The translations under genes and the position numbers were made by a program. From Darksidea phi (Eukaryota > Ascomycota > Dothideomycetes > Pleosporales > Lentitheciaceae), in assembly GCA_030770425.1 (NCBI GenBank), contig JASJFT010000162.1, positions 1 through 64,000 of the forward strand: a DNA stretch of 64,000 nt, written 5' to 3'. The notes below the pieces were generated by a model. It was given only the letters and a program-made list of their open reading frames with translations, was not told the origin of the DNA and made no database searches. Of the stretch, positions 44,901-54,862 are shown piece after piece (the stretch's first letter is position 1; every line of letters starts with the position of its first letter).

Positions 44901-45014
44901 ATGCAAGGGGACGAAGGGGGTTGGGGAGGGAAGGGGTGGGGTGATGAGAAGGCTGATGGGGAGGGTTGGGGTGGTGGGAGTAGTGACGGTGGTGTGAGTG
45001 TGAGGTGGGGATGA
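41959..45014 (+). CDS. GW/WG-repeat protein with N-terminal DUF7918-like domain
   Basis: Two exons, join(41959..44478, 44541..45014), 997 residues, intron of 62 nt. Removing it gives RPEYIDPLDRPYAVFRFKYRS in phase. The N-terminal 170 residues form a compact domain (starting DLHCFIELPG, with VFIDGVYQCNRNRQNLKF and IARDWRFEKL), resembling the fungal DUF7918 type. The middle is long, polar and Trp-rich: I count about 15 Trp residues directly beside Gly, as in DREWGQ, TRWGAQ, SWGQ, NGWDS, GGWGG, ERGWGNKEDGWD and, at the end, GGWGGKGWGD and EGWGGG. A PPPPGF motif and a C-terminal coiled segment (LIDSLLELQTKLAEKEARMR) are present. GW/WG clusters in disordered regions can act as Argonaute-binding hooks, so a link to RNA silencing is possible. 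That is inference. Nuclear or cytosolic: no signal or membrane segment. Confidence 0.8.
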
Positions 45015-45338
45015 TGTGGTGGGATGCTGCTATACTGGGAAGTATGAGGACGGAAAGACGGTAGCTGCAAAGTGAATGAGGCGGAAGATTCGAACGAGGA
45101 TGTAGGCCTAAGGGTTTACGAAACTGTCTGGTGATGCATTACCATCATCTAGTGAGAGTGGGTAAGTGCATAGTGATTTCTAAGAGAGTGAAGATATCTT
45201 TGAAATGACTATCTCTTTCCCATGCACGGGGCCTACAATCTTTCTAGATAGCATATCCGAATGTTGTATCCAAGACCTTACACAGCGCTGAATGCATACC
45301 AATAGCATAGCCGAGAACACCTACTAGTGTACAAGCAC
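45015..45338. other. Convergent 3' region
   Basis: 324 bp between the stops of the GW-rich gene and TRM5. No feature. Confidence 0.7.
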
Positions 45339-46806
45339 TTACACCTCCCTAAAAGCGACCTCCTCCGGTAGCCTAAAGCTTGCACAGAACATCCGCTTCT
45401 TCGGCGCTACGTCTCTCACATCATGTACCATCAAATCCGGCATCTCGGGGGTGATCTCATGACCCAACTGCCTGCTAATCTCCTCGCATATGTTCTTTGT
45501 CTCGGCGATATTGTCATCACTCTTAGTATTGAAGCAGTGGACGTGGATCATGGGAAGCTGCGTGTCGGTATGCGGCGCAAAGAGCTTGCGGATCTCGGGG
45601 CCGGGCAGGTCGGGAATGCGCGTATATAGGCCGATGAAGGAGGGGAGGAAGGTTATGGCGGAGGCGGGGAGGTTCATGACGTAGTGGGCAAAGATGTGCG
45701 GTTGTATCAGGGTTTTCAGGGGCTTGGGAGGTTCGGTAGGTTTCGGCTCGCTTCGTGAGGTCTTTCTTGGTTTTGGGTAGATTGGGATGGTGTGGTTTGC
45801 TTTGAGGAGTTCGGCGGTTGCGCTGCGGATGAAGTCGTGGCCGTCGGTGTTGAAGGGGCGGACGAAGTCGCCTACTTTATTCGTCTTGACGTTTTCAACG
45901 AGATATTTGTAGCTCTCTGGGTTGAGGTCATTGGCGTATACAAAGCATTTCTTCTTTCCTGCTGGTATGGTAAAGGGACCTACACCAGCCATGACGTCGC
46001 ATATCGCGTCTCCCTCCTTGAACATGCCGCATAACCGCTCGTGCTCAGTGTGCAGCCGTGTGTTCCAGTATACCTTCGCAAAGTCGAACTTGAATGTACA
46101 ACCCTGCTCGTTAACCGTGACGTTCATATCGTCCGGGCCGTGCAGGACCTCGTATTGGAAGGTGCGGTATGCGTTCTCGGTGCCTACGTCGTCTAGTTTG
46201 TTGATGACGGTGTGGATCAAGGGGGTCTTGTCGACAAGAACTTCCCCTATGATGTGTTTATATGGCAGGTATCGCTCACGGAGGTTAAGATGCGCGACAT
46301 GACCGGTCTGTGTAAAGCCCGTGGGCAGCTCATCGTCGTTGATTTTCTCGGGCGGCGGGATGATGGCCGCTGTGACTTCAGCGTACGTAAAGTAGTCGTA
46401 GTCGAGGTGCAGCTGGTACGGAATGACGCCGATGGTGCCGTTCTGCTCGAGCTCTTGGAGTTTGGTGCTCCATGTGTTCCTATCTGCCTAGTGTTCAGAC
46501 TCAGCATTTTTCGCTGTCGCGTGGGGGATGAGTCGTACCACTCGGAACTATCTCTGGTCGCAACAGCAGACACTTTCCGCCTTTCTGCGCACGTGCATGG
46601 TCGGGGTCCGGCCTGATGGGTGCTATGCGGTTCTTGAGTGCATCGTTGCTCTTGTCCAGCTCGTTGCGACAGCGCGAGATGTCCTTGGTGTTGAAGATGC
46701 GGGCGGCGGCGGTCGGAATAGTTTTTTGGAAGAAGGAACGGTCCAGCACCTTCATGGCGCGGTTGACGGGCGGGGCGAACATGTCTTGCGCCGACATGGA
46801 ATGCAC
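45339..46806 (-). CDS. TRM5: tRNA (guanine37-N1)-methyltransferase Trm5
   Basis: Two exons, complement(join(45339..46483, 46539..46806)), 470 residues, 55-nt intron. Trm5 uses S-adenosylmethionine to make m1G37 next to the anticodon, which prevents frameshifting, and acts in mitochondria as well as the nucleus or cytosol. The start MSAQDMFAPPVNRAM and SFFQKTIPTAAARIF are typical. The splice gives VPSDRNTWSTKL in phase. Later features are HLNLRERYLPYKHIIGEVL, NTRLHTEHERL, the SAM motif CDVMAGVGPFTIPAGKK with YANDLNPES, and the motif YVMNLPASAITFL. About 25 residues of Pro/Lys-rich insert lie between the SAM motif and YVMNLP. Either ATG (46806 or 46797) could start it. Not rich enough in Arg for a clear presequence. 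Confidence 0.92.
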
Positions 46807-47159
46807 CTATAACGGCTGTTTATTTCTGGATGCAGGTAGACGTGGTGGGTGTTTCACATCAAAAGTTTCTTTTGACGGTGATGCGACAGGAACGGTTCCG
46901 AAAGCAGGGTCCCGCACGTGCCAACCCCTGCTCCACCGCCAGGCCGGGGTTCACGGTCGCGTAATATGCAATCTCGAAAGTTGGCCAGCATCCGCGATTC
47001 AACAACAATCCCATCCGCCCGCCTCCTGAGCCCCGTACACCCTCCTCGGTATCCCCTCGACGTGCCATGAGGCCCCCCGAACCGAAAGCGTGTCCCTAAT
47101 TGCTATTCCGCGCTGTCACGTACCCGTCCTCACCGTTCCAACCGAGTAACACCGGCACC
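46807..47159. promoter_or_regulatory. Divergent promoter of TRM5 and the kinesin-3 gene
   Basis: 353 bp between the two start codons, GC-rich, without an obvious TATA box. A CACGTG core motif lies at about 46915-46920. This E-box-like site is the only candidate element I can see. Confidence 0.5.
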
Positions 47160-50100
47160 ATGGCGTCAGGAGGGGGGAACATCAAAGTGGTGGTGAGGTG
47201 CAGGCCGTTTAACGGCAGAGAAATCGATCGCAAGGCACAATGTATTGTCCGCATGGATGGCGACCAGACGACCCTCACGCCTCCTGCCGGCTTCGAGGTC
47301 AAAGGCAAGGCCGGCAAGGCCGCTCTCGACGGTGCCAAAACCTTCGCCTTCGACAAATCCTACTGGTCCTTTGACCGCGCTGCGCCAAACTATGCGGGCC
47401 AGGACAACCTACACGAAGACCTCGGAAAGCCGTTGCTCAAAAATGCTTTCGACGGCTACAACAATTGTATCTTCGCATACGGCCAGACGGGTTCGGGAAA
47501 ATCGTACTCGATGATGGGGTATGGGCAGGAGTATGGTATCATTCCAAAGATTTGCCAGGACATGTTCGAGAAGATTGCCGAGATGCAGGCGGACAAGAAC
47601 TTGAGCTGTACCGTGGAAGTATCGTATCTAGAAATCTACAACGAGCGTGTACGCGATCTCCTGAATCCGTCCACAAAGGGGAACTTGAGAGTGCGAGAGC
47701 ATCCGTCAACGGGTCCGTACGTCGAGGATTTGGCCAAGCTGGTGGTGCGCTCCTTTTCCGAGATCGAGCATTTGATGGACGAGGGAAACAAGGCCCGTAC
47801 CGTTGCCGCGACCAACATGAACGAAACATCCTCTCGATCGCACGCCGTCTTCACCCTGACCCTCACCCAAAAGCGCCACGACGTCGAGACCAGCATGAGT
47901 GGGGAGAAGGTAGCCAAGATCAGTCTAGTGGATTTGGCGGGTTCAGAAAGGGCTACGTCTACAGGAGCCACAGGTGCGCGGTTGAAGGAAGGTGCCGAGA
48001 TCAATAGATCGCTATCTACTCTTGGTCGTGTCATTGCCGCGCTCGCGGATCTATCCAGCGGAAAGAAGAAGACCCAAGTGCCATATCGAGATTCCATCTT
48101 GACATGGCTGTTGAAAGACTCGCTGGGAGGCAACAGTTTGACTGCTATGATTGCCGCCATCTCGCCAGCCGACATCAATTTCGAAGAGACGCTATCAACC
48201 CTGCGCTATGCCGACTCTGCCAAGCGCATCAAGAACCATGCTGTGGTCAACGAGGACCCGAACGCGCGCATGATCAGAGAGCTGAAAGAAGAACTGGCCC
48301 AGCTCCGCTCCAAGCTCAGTGGTGGAGGTTCACCGGGTATGATGGAAGAGCAGTACGCCCCGGATACGCCATTAGAGAAGCAGATCGTGTCGATCGCACA
48401 ACCGGACGGCACGGTGAAGAAAGTGTCGAAAGCCGAGATCGTGGAACAGCTCAATCAATCCGAGAAGCTGTACGCCGATCTGAACCAAACATGGGAAGAA
48501 AAGTTACAAAAGACGGAAGAAATTCAGAAGGAGCGTGAGGCAGCTTTGGAAGAATTGGGCATCACCATTGAAAAGGGCTCCGTTGGCTTGTCGACACCTA
48601 AGAAGATGCCGCATTTGGTCAATCTGAGCGACGACCCGCTTCTCGCAGAGTGTCTAGTATACAATCTGAAGCCTGGAACGACCACCATTGGCAATGTCGA
48701 TAGCGAAGGCCAGACAGCGGACATACGACTTACTGGTTCGCAAATCATGCACGAACACTGCACATTTGAAAACGTTGATGGCGCGGTAACCGTCATTCCC
48801 AAGGAGAACGCTGGGGTCATGGTCAACGGCATCCGTATAGACAAGCCCAAGCGATTGAGGAGTGGCTTCCGCATCATCCTAGGCGACTTCCACATTTTCC
48901 GCTTCAACAATCCGCAAGAGGCACGAGCAGAACGTGCGGAAGTTGTGGGCACCAGTCTACTTCGCCATTCAATTGCAGCGAGCCAGCTCAACTCCCCTTC
49001 GCCGCGACCCGGGCACGACAGATCCTACAGCACCGTCAGTGTGACCAATTCCGACTTCGATTCCGACAGTCCACGTGCTGCTTCCCCTGCCTTCTTCAAT
49101 CGTGGTCGAGATTCTGATTGGTCCTTTGCTCGGAGAGAAGCCGTAACTGCGCTTTTGGGTTCCGATCAAAAGCTGGCTTCGTTATCTGACGAAGAATTTG
49201 ATAATATTTTTGAGGACCTACAGAAACTGCGTGCTACGCGAAAGGCACGACCGGAAAGCCGGATATACGAGACCGAAGAAGATATGGATTCTGTGAGCTC
49301 GTATCCCGTCCGCGAAAAGTATGCCTCCAATGGGACTCTCGACAATTTCTCATTGGATACTGCTTTAACCATGCCTTCAACCCCTCAGCCGGGCGAGGAG
49401 GATGACAACTTACGGCAGGTCCGGGAAGGCATGCAAGAGTCATTGGAACAACAAAAGGAACATTACCGTGCGAAACTGAGGTCCGCCGAGGAAGGGGATG
49501 TCGAGGTTGAAGACATCAGGGCTGAGAAAGAGAAGATGGAAGAAAACCTCCGAAAGGCAAAAGAGGAGATGCAGAAGCAGCTTCAAGAGCAGAAGGAAGC
49601 GTTTCATCGCCAATTGAAGGAGCTTGGGCATGACCCACCACCAGAGCCGGAGGCCAACGGAGAAGTGTCAACAGGGCCCACTGAGAAGCAGCTCGAGCTG
49701 GCAAAGGGCGTTTTCCGACTTTGGCGACAGCGTAAATACGTCACCATGGCAGAAACGGTGCTGCAAAATGCGGCTACGTTGAAGGAAGCGCAAGTCATGA
49801 GCCAGCAGATGGACAAGCACGTCGTGTTCCAGTTTTGCATCGTCGATGTTGGCCACAACGTCCCCTCTTCGTATGACCTCGTTCTCAATGGTATCCCGGG
49901 AGAAGATGATGACTTTCTCGAAAGTACGCCAAAGCCCTGCGTCGGTGTGCGCGTGATTGACTTCAAGAACGAAGTTGTTCATCTCTGGTCGTTGCAAAAG
50001 CTCCGATTCCGCGTGCGCATGATGCACCAGGTGCACCAGTACATGGACCGGCCCGAGTATCTGCAGCATTTCAGTTTGGAGAATCCGTTCAATGAGCCAT

Positions 50101-52016
50101 GCATGCCCGAATTTTCACGTATCGGAGACGTTGACGTTCCACTAGCTGCTGTGTTTGAATCAAGGGTACAAGACTTCTCTCTGGACGTTATATCGCCCTA
50201 TACCGCGAACGTAGTTGGTATTATTCGGCTTGCATTAGAGCCTTCATCCGCAGAAGCACCGTCGACCACGTTGAAATTCAATGTAGTGATGCACGATCTT
50301 ATAGGATTCCCAGAAAGAGAGGGTACCCAGGTGCATGCCCAACTTTTCGTTCCTGGCATCTCGGATGAAAGTGGTGCGACTACCACGCAGATGATCAAAG
50401 ACTTTGATGAGGGACCGGTGCGCTTTGAGAGTGTGCATAGCATGAGCCTTCCATACCCTAGTCCGCGGACGACCTTTCTACGAGTGTCCATCTTCGCAAA
50501 AGTCACATCAACGCATCTTGACAAACTGCTAAGCTGGGACGACATGCGAGATTCAGCGCCGAAGCCCCAGCAGAAACGACGCAAAGCGCGTCTACCGGAG
50601 TCAGAGTTCTACACTGAAGACACGCACGATATTTTTTCACGAATCCAAGTTCAAGAGCTGTCCGAAGACGGCACCTACCAACCGGTTGAGGTTGTTCAGA
50701 GCAGCGTCATGGACGCTGGCGTATATCAACTGCATCAAGGTCTCCAACGCCGGGTCGTCGTCAACCTGACACATACCTGTGGTGAGACGTTGCAATGGCA
50801 AGACGTGACCTCTATGCGTGTCGGGCGCATCCGCCTCATCGACGGCTCCGGCAAATCTCTCGGACTCGACAGCAGTCCCGTACGAGAGGTTCCTGTCAAG
50901 CTCGTTTCCGCACCTGTCGTAAAGTCCAACGCGGACGGTACCACCAACGTAACTTTCATTGGCCAGTGGGACTCCTCTGTGCATAATTCGCTCCTCCTTG
51001 ACCGCGCCACACCCGAAAAGTACCGCGTACAAGCCTCCCTTCTCTTCAACGTAACATCCATCAAACTTGCCGAACCCATGGTCTTTTCCCTCGATATATC
51101 CCTCCACATACGCTCACGCACATACATCCGGCAAACCTCGCTATTCAACTTCTCGAGCTTCTTCACGCCCCAACGCGTTATACATTCTACGGTCGGCATC
51201 TTCAGCGTCGCTATCCGGCCAACGAGCGTAAAACGAGCGACCGATCTGTGGAGAATGAACACACGGCACGACTACATTAAGGGCGAAGAGAACTTGAGCG
51301 GCTGGACACCTCGTGGCGTGTCGCTGATTCGAGACTATCTATCTCTACAGAAGCGACGGCAGCGCATTAGCGAAATAGAAACAGCACGTTCTGTCCTATC
51401 ATCGCGTGCTCTAACGACATTCCCGTCTACCGCCTTTACAGGCAACTTCGACGACAGACAGAAGGAGCTTCTCACGCGCATGATCGACCTTTGGAAAACG
51501 AAGAAAGCACCGGCAGAAATTATACTCAACCCTACAAATCTCGAGCCCCCAACCAACGGTGCTGCCTTTGCTCCTCAACCACCCTCGCCCTCACCAGACC
51601 GATCACGCTCATTACCATCACTTGTCGCCACCGTCCGTTTCGTTCCCAAGAACCCCGACCTACTCAAGTCTTCATACCTCCTCACCCCGGACCCCACAAA
51701 TACACGCTGGATACGGCGTTTCGTCGAACTTCGCAAGCCATATTTGCATATATACTCCGCCGAAGGCGACGAGCTCAATGCAATCAACTTGACCAACGCA
51801 CGCGTAGACCACTCGCCACAGATTGCGCGATTGCTCACAAGTGCGAGTGCCAATGGTGCTGCCGGAGGAGGCATCGGGGACACAGTGTGGGCCGTCTTCG
51901 CGCGCTCAAACACATATATCTTCCGCGCCCGCTCCGAGCGTGAGAAAATAGAATGGATCCTGCGCATCGATCAGTCGTATTTCAGTTCGAGCGGGAGCGA
52001 TACGCCGGATGACTGA
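47160..52016 (+). CDS. Kinesin-3 motor, Unc104/KIF1-like
   Basis: Single exon, 1618 residues, ATG in good context (CACCATGG). Plus-end-directed microtubule motor moving endosomes and other vesicles. The motor domain (residues 1-370) has P-loop GQTGSGKS at 108-115, switch I NETSSRSHAVF from 221 and switch II DLAGSE at 258-263. The neck and a short coiled coil follow. An FHA domain lies at about 495-585 (LKPGTTTIGN ... GVMVNGIRI ... GDFHIFRF). Further coiled coil (residues about 760-830), then the KIF1B and DUF3694-like regions, and a C-terminal PH domain (about 1488-1610: FVPKNPDLLKSSYLL ... WIRRFVELRKPYLHIY ... REKIEWILRIDQ) for membrane phosphoinositides. Length and order match fungal UncA. 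No introns in almost 4.9 kb. Divergent with TRM5. Confidence 0.95.
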   Translation: MASGGGNIKVVVRCRPFNGREIDRKAQCIVRMDGDQTTLTPPAGFEVKGKAGKAALDGAKTFAFDKSYWSFDRAAPNYAGQDNLHEDLGKPLLKNAFDGYNNCIFAYGQTGSGKSYSMMGYGQEYGIIPKICQDMFEKIAEMQADKNLSCTVEVSYLEIYNERVRDLLNPSTKGNLRVREHPSTGPYVEDLAKLVVRSFSEIEHLMDEGNKARTVAATNMNETSSRSHAVFTLTLTQKRHDVETSMSGEKVAKISLVDLAGSERATSTGATGARLKEGAEINRSLSTLGRVIAALADLSSGKKKTQVPYRDSILTWLLKDSLGGNSLTAMIAAISPADINFEETLSTLRYADSAKRIKNHAVVNEDPNARMIRELKEELAQLRSKLSGGGSPGMMEEQYAPDTPLEKQIVSIAQPDGTVKKVSKAEIVEQLNQSEKLYADLNQTWEEKLQKTEEIQKEREAALEELGITIEKGSVGLSTPKKMPHLVNLSDDPLLAECLVYNLKPGTTTIGNVDSEGQTADIRLTGSQIMHEHCTFENVDGAVTVIPKENAGVMVNGIRIDKPKRLRSGFRIILGDFHIFRFNNPQEARAERAEVVGTSLLRHSIAASQLNSPSPRPGHDRSYSTVSVTNSDFDSDSPRAASPAFFNRGRDSDWSFARREAVTALLGSDQKLASLSDEEFDNIFEDLQKLRATRKARPESRIYETEEDMDSVSSYPVREKYASNGTLDNFSLDTALTMPSTPQPGEEDDNLRQVREGMQESLEQQKEHYRAKLRSAEEGDVEVEDIRAEKEKMEENLRKAKEEMQKQLQEQKEAFHRQLKELGHDPPPEPEANGEVSTGPTEKQLELAKGVFRLWRQRKYVTMAETVLQNAATLKEAQVMSQQMDKHVVFQFCIVDVGHNVPSSYDLVLNGIPGEDDDFLESTPKPCVGVRVIDFKNEVVHLWSLQKLRFRVRMMHQVHQYMDRPEYLQHFSLENPFNEPCMPEFSRIGDVDVPLAAVFESRVQDFSLDVISPYTANVVGIIRLALEPSSAEAPSTTLKFNVVMHDLIGFPEREGTQVHAQLFVPGISDESGATTTQMIKDFDEGPVRFESVHSMSLPYPSPRTTFLRVSIFAKVTSTHLDKLLSWDDMRDSAPKPQQKRRKARLPESEFYTEDTHDIFSRIQVQELSEDGTYQPVEVVQSSVMDAGVYQLHQGLQRRVVVNLTHTCGETLQWQDVTSMRVGRIRLIDGSGKSLGLDSSPVREVPVKLVSAPVVKSNADGTTNVTFIGQWDSSVHNSLLLDRATPEKYRVQASLLFNVTSIKLAEPMVFSLDISLHIRSRTYIRQTSLFNFSSFFTPQRVIHSTVGIFSVAIRPTSVKRATDLWRMNTRHDYIKGEENLSGWTPRGVSLIRDYLSLQKRRQRISEIETARSVLSSRALTTFPSTAFTGNFDDRQKELLTRMIDLWKTKKAPAEIILNPTNLEPPTNGAAFAPQPPSPSPDRSRSLPSLVATVRFVPKNPDLLKSSYLLTPDPTNTRWIRRFVELRKPYLHIYSAEGDELNAINLTNARVDHSPQIARLLTSASANGAAGGGIGDTVWAVFARSNTYIFRARSEREKIEWILRIDQSYFSSSGSDTPDD

Positions 52017-52700
52017 AAGGCATGCCATATCTGTGTTAGGGTAGGAGAAAGCAGGACAAGTTGGAGAGAGTTGGAGACATTTGGAATGTATTTCTTGTAC
52101 GCGTACCAGGGCGGCTCATTCCCACAATCACTTTTTACACATTTTCCTATGTTCAACATTCGACCGTGTCGAGATGGGGGCTGGCGCTTGGGAGCGTTCT
52201 TTTGGCCTTTGCGCTTTTGCATTTGGGATACCCAGAGCGATAGATGCTCATTTCTTGGCGTGTATGCTAGAGAGGGTCGCGTTTTCACTTTATCGACGTG
52301 CTTGTTAGATATTAAATGTTGCTGTGTGCATTTACGCTTCGCAAACATTTTAAGCACTGTCCTGGCTGTGGTCTGTAATTATCGAGTAAGTGGGTGAGTG
52401 GGCACACTCGTTTTGCGTGGATTGTGTGGTGTAGCCTCAACTCTACGTGCACTCCCAGCATGCCACTCTCGCTGTCACTTTTTACGCAACGTTTGAATCT
52501 TCGATAGCAACCACAATGCGAAGTCATGCCTAACCGATGCCACCTACTCGCAAGCCCAGGTGCAATGCCTTCCCAATGAATCAGATACGTGCTTGAGGAT
52601 AAAGGAAGCGTTCTAGACATAGACGCCATTGGTTTCGGATGAGGGCTAGGTACTGCGTCTGGCAAAGGTTCAGGGTGGGCTTTGGAGGGGTTTCTTGGAT

Positions 52701-52720
52701 GGGATGGGATGGGATGGGAT
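52701..52720 (+). repeat. (GGGAT)4 pentanucleotide repeat
   Basis: Four exact units, flanked by partial ones. Not the fungal telomere repeat (TTAGGG). Confidence 0.85.
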
Positions 52721-52937
52721 GGGCTTGGTGAGTTCTGGTACAAGTCTTGATATACACTAGCTTTTGATGATCGCTTTTAGATAGGGCGTTTATGGAACTG
52801 ACTCCAGTTTTGACAGGCTAGTTTCAAATTTTAGCTGCCTATGCATCTATCACCTCACTTATTAAGGCTCGCCCTGTAACCAAGTTGAAGCATTGGAGTG
52901 AAGCTTCCACTCTCTAGTATAACGCCTCTTCTCATTA

Positions 52938-53354
52938 CTACCGCGTCTGATGCTTCCAAATTGGCGGCAAGTCCCAATACGCATCAACCCCATCACCATC
53001 ATCGTCCCAATGATCATGATCTTGGTCGTAATACTCGGCAACTGTGAACAGGAGATTGACAACATCGTCATCCTCAGAGCAAAAAACGGTCACACTCTGC
53101 ACAACGGCTTGCTTGCCAAAGACTGCTTTGTGCGTGATGAGGAGCAAGGCTGCCCCTCTGCCCCACTATACGTGTTCGTCACACTCCTCGTCACTTGACA
53201 TATTATCATCCCATTCGTTCCCCATATCCTCTTCCTCGTCCTCGGAGGGTATCTCCGGTATCTCAGTCCGGAAACTCGAGGTAATTTTCAACCGCGCATT
53301 CCGGTTCTTGATAATATCGCCTGTAATAATGCAAAGAATAATGCAGTTGCACAA
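52938..53354 (-). pseudogene. Acidic small-protein frame interrupted by one TAG
   Basis: One minus frame of 138 codons has a single stop, TAG at 53166-53168. The first part is acidic (EIPEIPSEDEEEDMGNEWDD, then SSDEECDEHV). After the stop it continues as VVQSVTVFCSEDDDVVNLLF and ends YWDLPPIWKHQTR. Both sides have plausible protein composition. I tried the GTATAG just at the stop as a donor, but the nearby acceptors give a shifted frame with an early stop. The first part may be a later exon, as TTACAG precedes GDIIKNRN. No family recognised. Confidence 0.35.
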
Positions 53355-53459
53355 GCTACGGACATGGAATAGTCATTATGTTACTTATCAGCCGAGTAAT
53401 TCGTGAAGTTGATGAATACGCATTTCACTCAAGGTTATAAAGGTAACGCTCACAAAATG

Positions 53460-53517
53460 CTACTGTTTCGTGCGGACCTTACAAAAGAAACTCTCACTAT
53501 GCAAATCCAAACCAATA
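53460..53517. repeat. Short dispersed repeat, copy 1
   Basis: About 55 bp (tgtttcgtgcggacct core to ccaataa) matches the stretch at 56884-56938 with few changes and a one-base gap. Orientation is the same. Flanks differ outside this stretch apart from weak similarity to the left. Confidence 0.7.
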
Positions 53518-54862
53518 AAGGTAACGCGCACGCATGCCCGCAGAGATGAAGGAGAGTTTCGAACTCCCGTTTTCCATCACCCTGAAAGGATGGACGAACA
53601 GGTAAAGTTCTCCAAGACTTAGTAATTCCCAAACCGACATAGTGTCTTATCCTAAGGAGCGTTCTAATGGATGACATATGGTGGGAGGGTCTTGAGCGAT
53701 GGCTATTCCACAATCTCAAAGAGATTATCGAAGCGAAGAGGTACAAATGATCTCTAGGATACAGATTTTCGGTCAGTCTTACTCTGCAAGGCTGACTTTT
53801 CGATGCGGGGCGTATATGACATAGTAGATCTTCAGCAGATCAAGGTATGCTATTCCGTTCTCAGTACGCCCCGCTTACCGAATCCAGGAAGGGTGTGTCC
53901 AATTGCGACCCTAATGATTCTTGCGAATCCCGATCCGTACATTATCTTTCTTAAATCGGGCACAACAGAATGAACAGAGGTCTGGGCAGGTTCTTTTGAG
54001 CACTAACATCTGTAAGTATACAATAGCATTATGTCTCATATGCAAGCATGCATCTGCAGACACTCCTCCCTATGTTTTAATAAACTCGCCGCGCTGATGG
54101 CGACTTGTGACATTCAATAAAAATATTTCAGGCAGTTTCTCGGTGAGCTTCCCAGTGGAATATTGGATAACTGTCTGAGGTAATGAAAAGCCGGGGCGAA
54201 CTGCAGGTGTGTGGCGTTACGTGATGTTACGTGAGAATCGGGCTCAATGAAGAAGCGCTTACCGCATCGATGCGCGTAGTGAAAGGTATTGGCACCAATC
54301 GATTTTTTGCCCATACACCAAGAAATTCCTGGAAAAAGAAGGTCAGTAGCTCTTGATTACCGGTGAGATGACTCTTGAAAGATGTTAATCACCTCTCCCG
54401 TATAAGGCGTCCACACAACCGACCTATGCAATCAAGTTATTGGAAAAATTACGTGATTACCTCTCCAAGAGTATAAGTTTTTTGGGCCACCAAGCTTGAA
54501 CTTCCAGGTCAATTACGCACCTAAGATTATTTTTTGGTAACTCCGCCGTCTGCGCTATCTACACAATCGGTAGCTTTTGCGATCCTTCCTAATCTTCCTA
54601 TCTGATCACGAGTGATCTAAGGAAGGTACTACCCCCGCTACTTCCTTATCAGGGACTTCCAAAGTTTTCTTTCCTTCAATGCGCTACGCAATGGTTTTAA
54701 AACCTGCGATTGTTACTTATACCTTCACCGTTATTGTACCCTTGTTCATCGTCACCACCTTGACCGCACGAGCTACTTCAGCTCTCCTTCTCGCTCATTT
54801 CCTTACGTCTTCTCCCCGCTGCTGCCTGCCCATCACATCATCGCCCTGCCCGAAAGCGCAGA

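Larger units (their letters stand above)
52017..54862. other. Gene-poor stretch with a small gene remnant and one copy of a short dispersed repeat
   Basis: 2.8 kb. Contents: kinesin 3' flank, four GGGAT units (52701-52720), an interrupted frame at 52938-53354, a dispersed repeat copy near 53460-53517, and the leader of the sulfurase-like gene at the right end. Other frames show no domains. Confidence 0.5.

Noticed and set aside
52701..52720. GGGAT units as interstitial telomere
   Set aside because: The unit is not TTAGGG and the tract is only 20 bp.
53540..53570. Minus-strand sequence resembling a tRNA T-arm (gggag ttcgaaa ctctc)
   Set aside because: The five-pair stem and loop are present, but no matching acceptor stem or A box lies 50-75 bases upstream.
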